A stretch of DNA of 64,000 bases. Origin: CAXWPM01 sp965206125 (GTDB taxonomy: Bacteria; Acidobacteriota; Terriglobia; 20CM-2-55-15). The DNA lies in the NCBI GenBank assembly GCA_965206125.1, contig CBDBIN010000045.1:372001-436000 (forward strand). The letters run 5' to 3'. The position numbers were made by a program, and so were the translations under genes. Positions 63,750 through 64,000 of this stretch are shown piece by piece. The first letter of the stretch is position 1, and every line of letters begins with the position of its first letter. The notes under the pieces were generated by a model. That model saw nothing but the letters and a program-made list of their open reading frames with translations. It had not been told where the DNA came from and searched no databases.

Positions 63750-64000
63750 ATGACCGGAAAGCGCATATTCTCAGACGCCACGGAAGCGCGGTTCAGAACG
63801 CTGGTCGAGGTCTACCCTGAGAAACGATCCGCGCTGATCCCGATGCTGCTTGCTGCCCAGCAGGAGCAGGGATGGGTCCAGCCCGAGGCGATCGAATACG
63901 TAGCCGAATACCTCGGCCTGTCACCGTCTGACGTCGAATCCGTCGTGTCCTTCTACACCCTGCTCAACCGGAACCCGGTCGGCAAACATCTCATCCACGT
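63750..64000 (+). CDS. nuoE: NADH-quinone oxidoreductase subunit E, N-terminal part
   Basis: The frame starts at ATG 63750 and runs off the window; about 83 codons are visible. The start reads MTGKRIFSDATEARFRTLVE, then YPEKRSALIPMLLAAQQEQG, WVQPEAIEYVAEYLGLSPSD and VESVVSFYTLLNRNPVGKHL, which match the helical N-terminus of NuoE and the beginning of its thioredoxin-like fold before the 2Fe-2S Cys ligands. It is the peripheral-arm 2Fe-2S subunit. It follows nuoA by 13 bases, so nuoB-C-D are absent or lie elsewhere. Confidence 0.9.
   Translation, partial: MTGKRIFSDATEARFRTLVEVYPEKRSALIPMLLAAQQEQGWVQPEAIEYVAEYLGLSPSDVESVVSFYTLLNRNPVGKHLIH

Overview
The window is about 60% GC and bacterial. A secreted protein with the VWFA-related domain typical of Acidobacteriota (18719-19732), type IV pilus and PilSR genes, NtrYX, a LolA-like protein, a TonB receptor and many lipoprotein or Tat signals indicate a Gram-negative member of Acidobacteriota. 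The phylum call is an inference from gene content. The organism appears to use selenocysteine: a tRNA-Sec gene (selC, 14522-14616) lies 11 kb from a peroxiredoxin whose peroxidatic residue is encoded by an in-frame UGA (26052-26054).

Layout. 1-2240 (minus): an ABC-2-like export operon with a motif-less ABC ATPase; its first gene lacks its 5' end. It meets head to head a TonB-dependent receptor (2235-4805) that also lacks its 5' end. 4795-14500: MFS exporter, dihydrouridine synthase, EAL-HDOD protein, a glycosyltransferase/acyl-reductase-like pair, a YdeI-like protein and a glycosylasparaginase interrupted by one in-frame UGA. 14500-29200: selC, a STAS protein, an S9 peptidase, a TlpA-like thioredoxin, a mini cytochrome c, an OmpA lipoprotein, HU, beta-oxidation-type enzymes, FdhD, the selenoperoxiredoxin, TauE/SafE and YihY. 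Several small inverted-repeat (MITE-like) elements sit between these genes, two of them supplying the TAG stop codon of a neighbour.

29208-38280 (minus): LolA-like protein, GspF/PilC-like, GspE/PilB-like, PilM-, PilN-, PilO- and PilP/GspC-like proteins and a glycine-rich pseudopilin form one tightly overlapping operon, a compact type II secretion/type IV pilus-like machine. Two short pilins precede it, separated by about 74 copies of the heptamer ACTGATG. 38582-49368: polysaccharide genes (two Wzy/WaaL-like ligases with TPR tails, a sugar nucleotidyltransferase, a sugar aminotransferase, a UDP-galactopyranose-mutase-like flavoprotein, a WecA-like initiating transferase and two GT4 glycosyltransferases). 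50644-56678 (minus): pilB-pilC-pilS-pilR, a second ATPase/platform pair with its sigma-54 two-component system. 56906-60294: ntrY-ntrX. 60421-64000: MaoC dehydratase, acyl-CoA dehydrogenase, a ThiS-ThiG fusion, then nuoA followed directly by nuoE, cut by the window end.

The genes suggest a surface-active organism that makes pili and exopolysaccharide under sigma-54 control, with fatty-acid-type catabolism and selenium-dependent redox chemistry. I found no CRISPR array, no intact transposase and no phage genes. The most notable signals are the selenoprotein/tRNA-Sec pair, the UGA in the asparaginase, the stop-codon-associated repeat elements, and the LolA-headed pilus-like operon with its glycine-rich pseudopilin.
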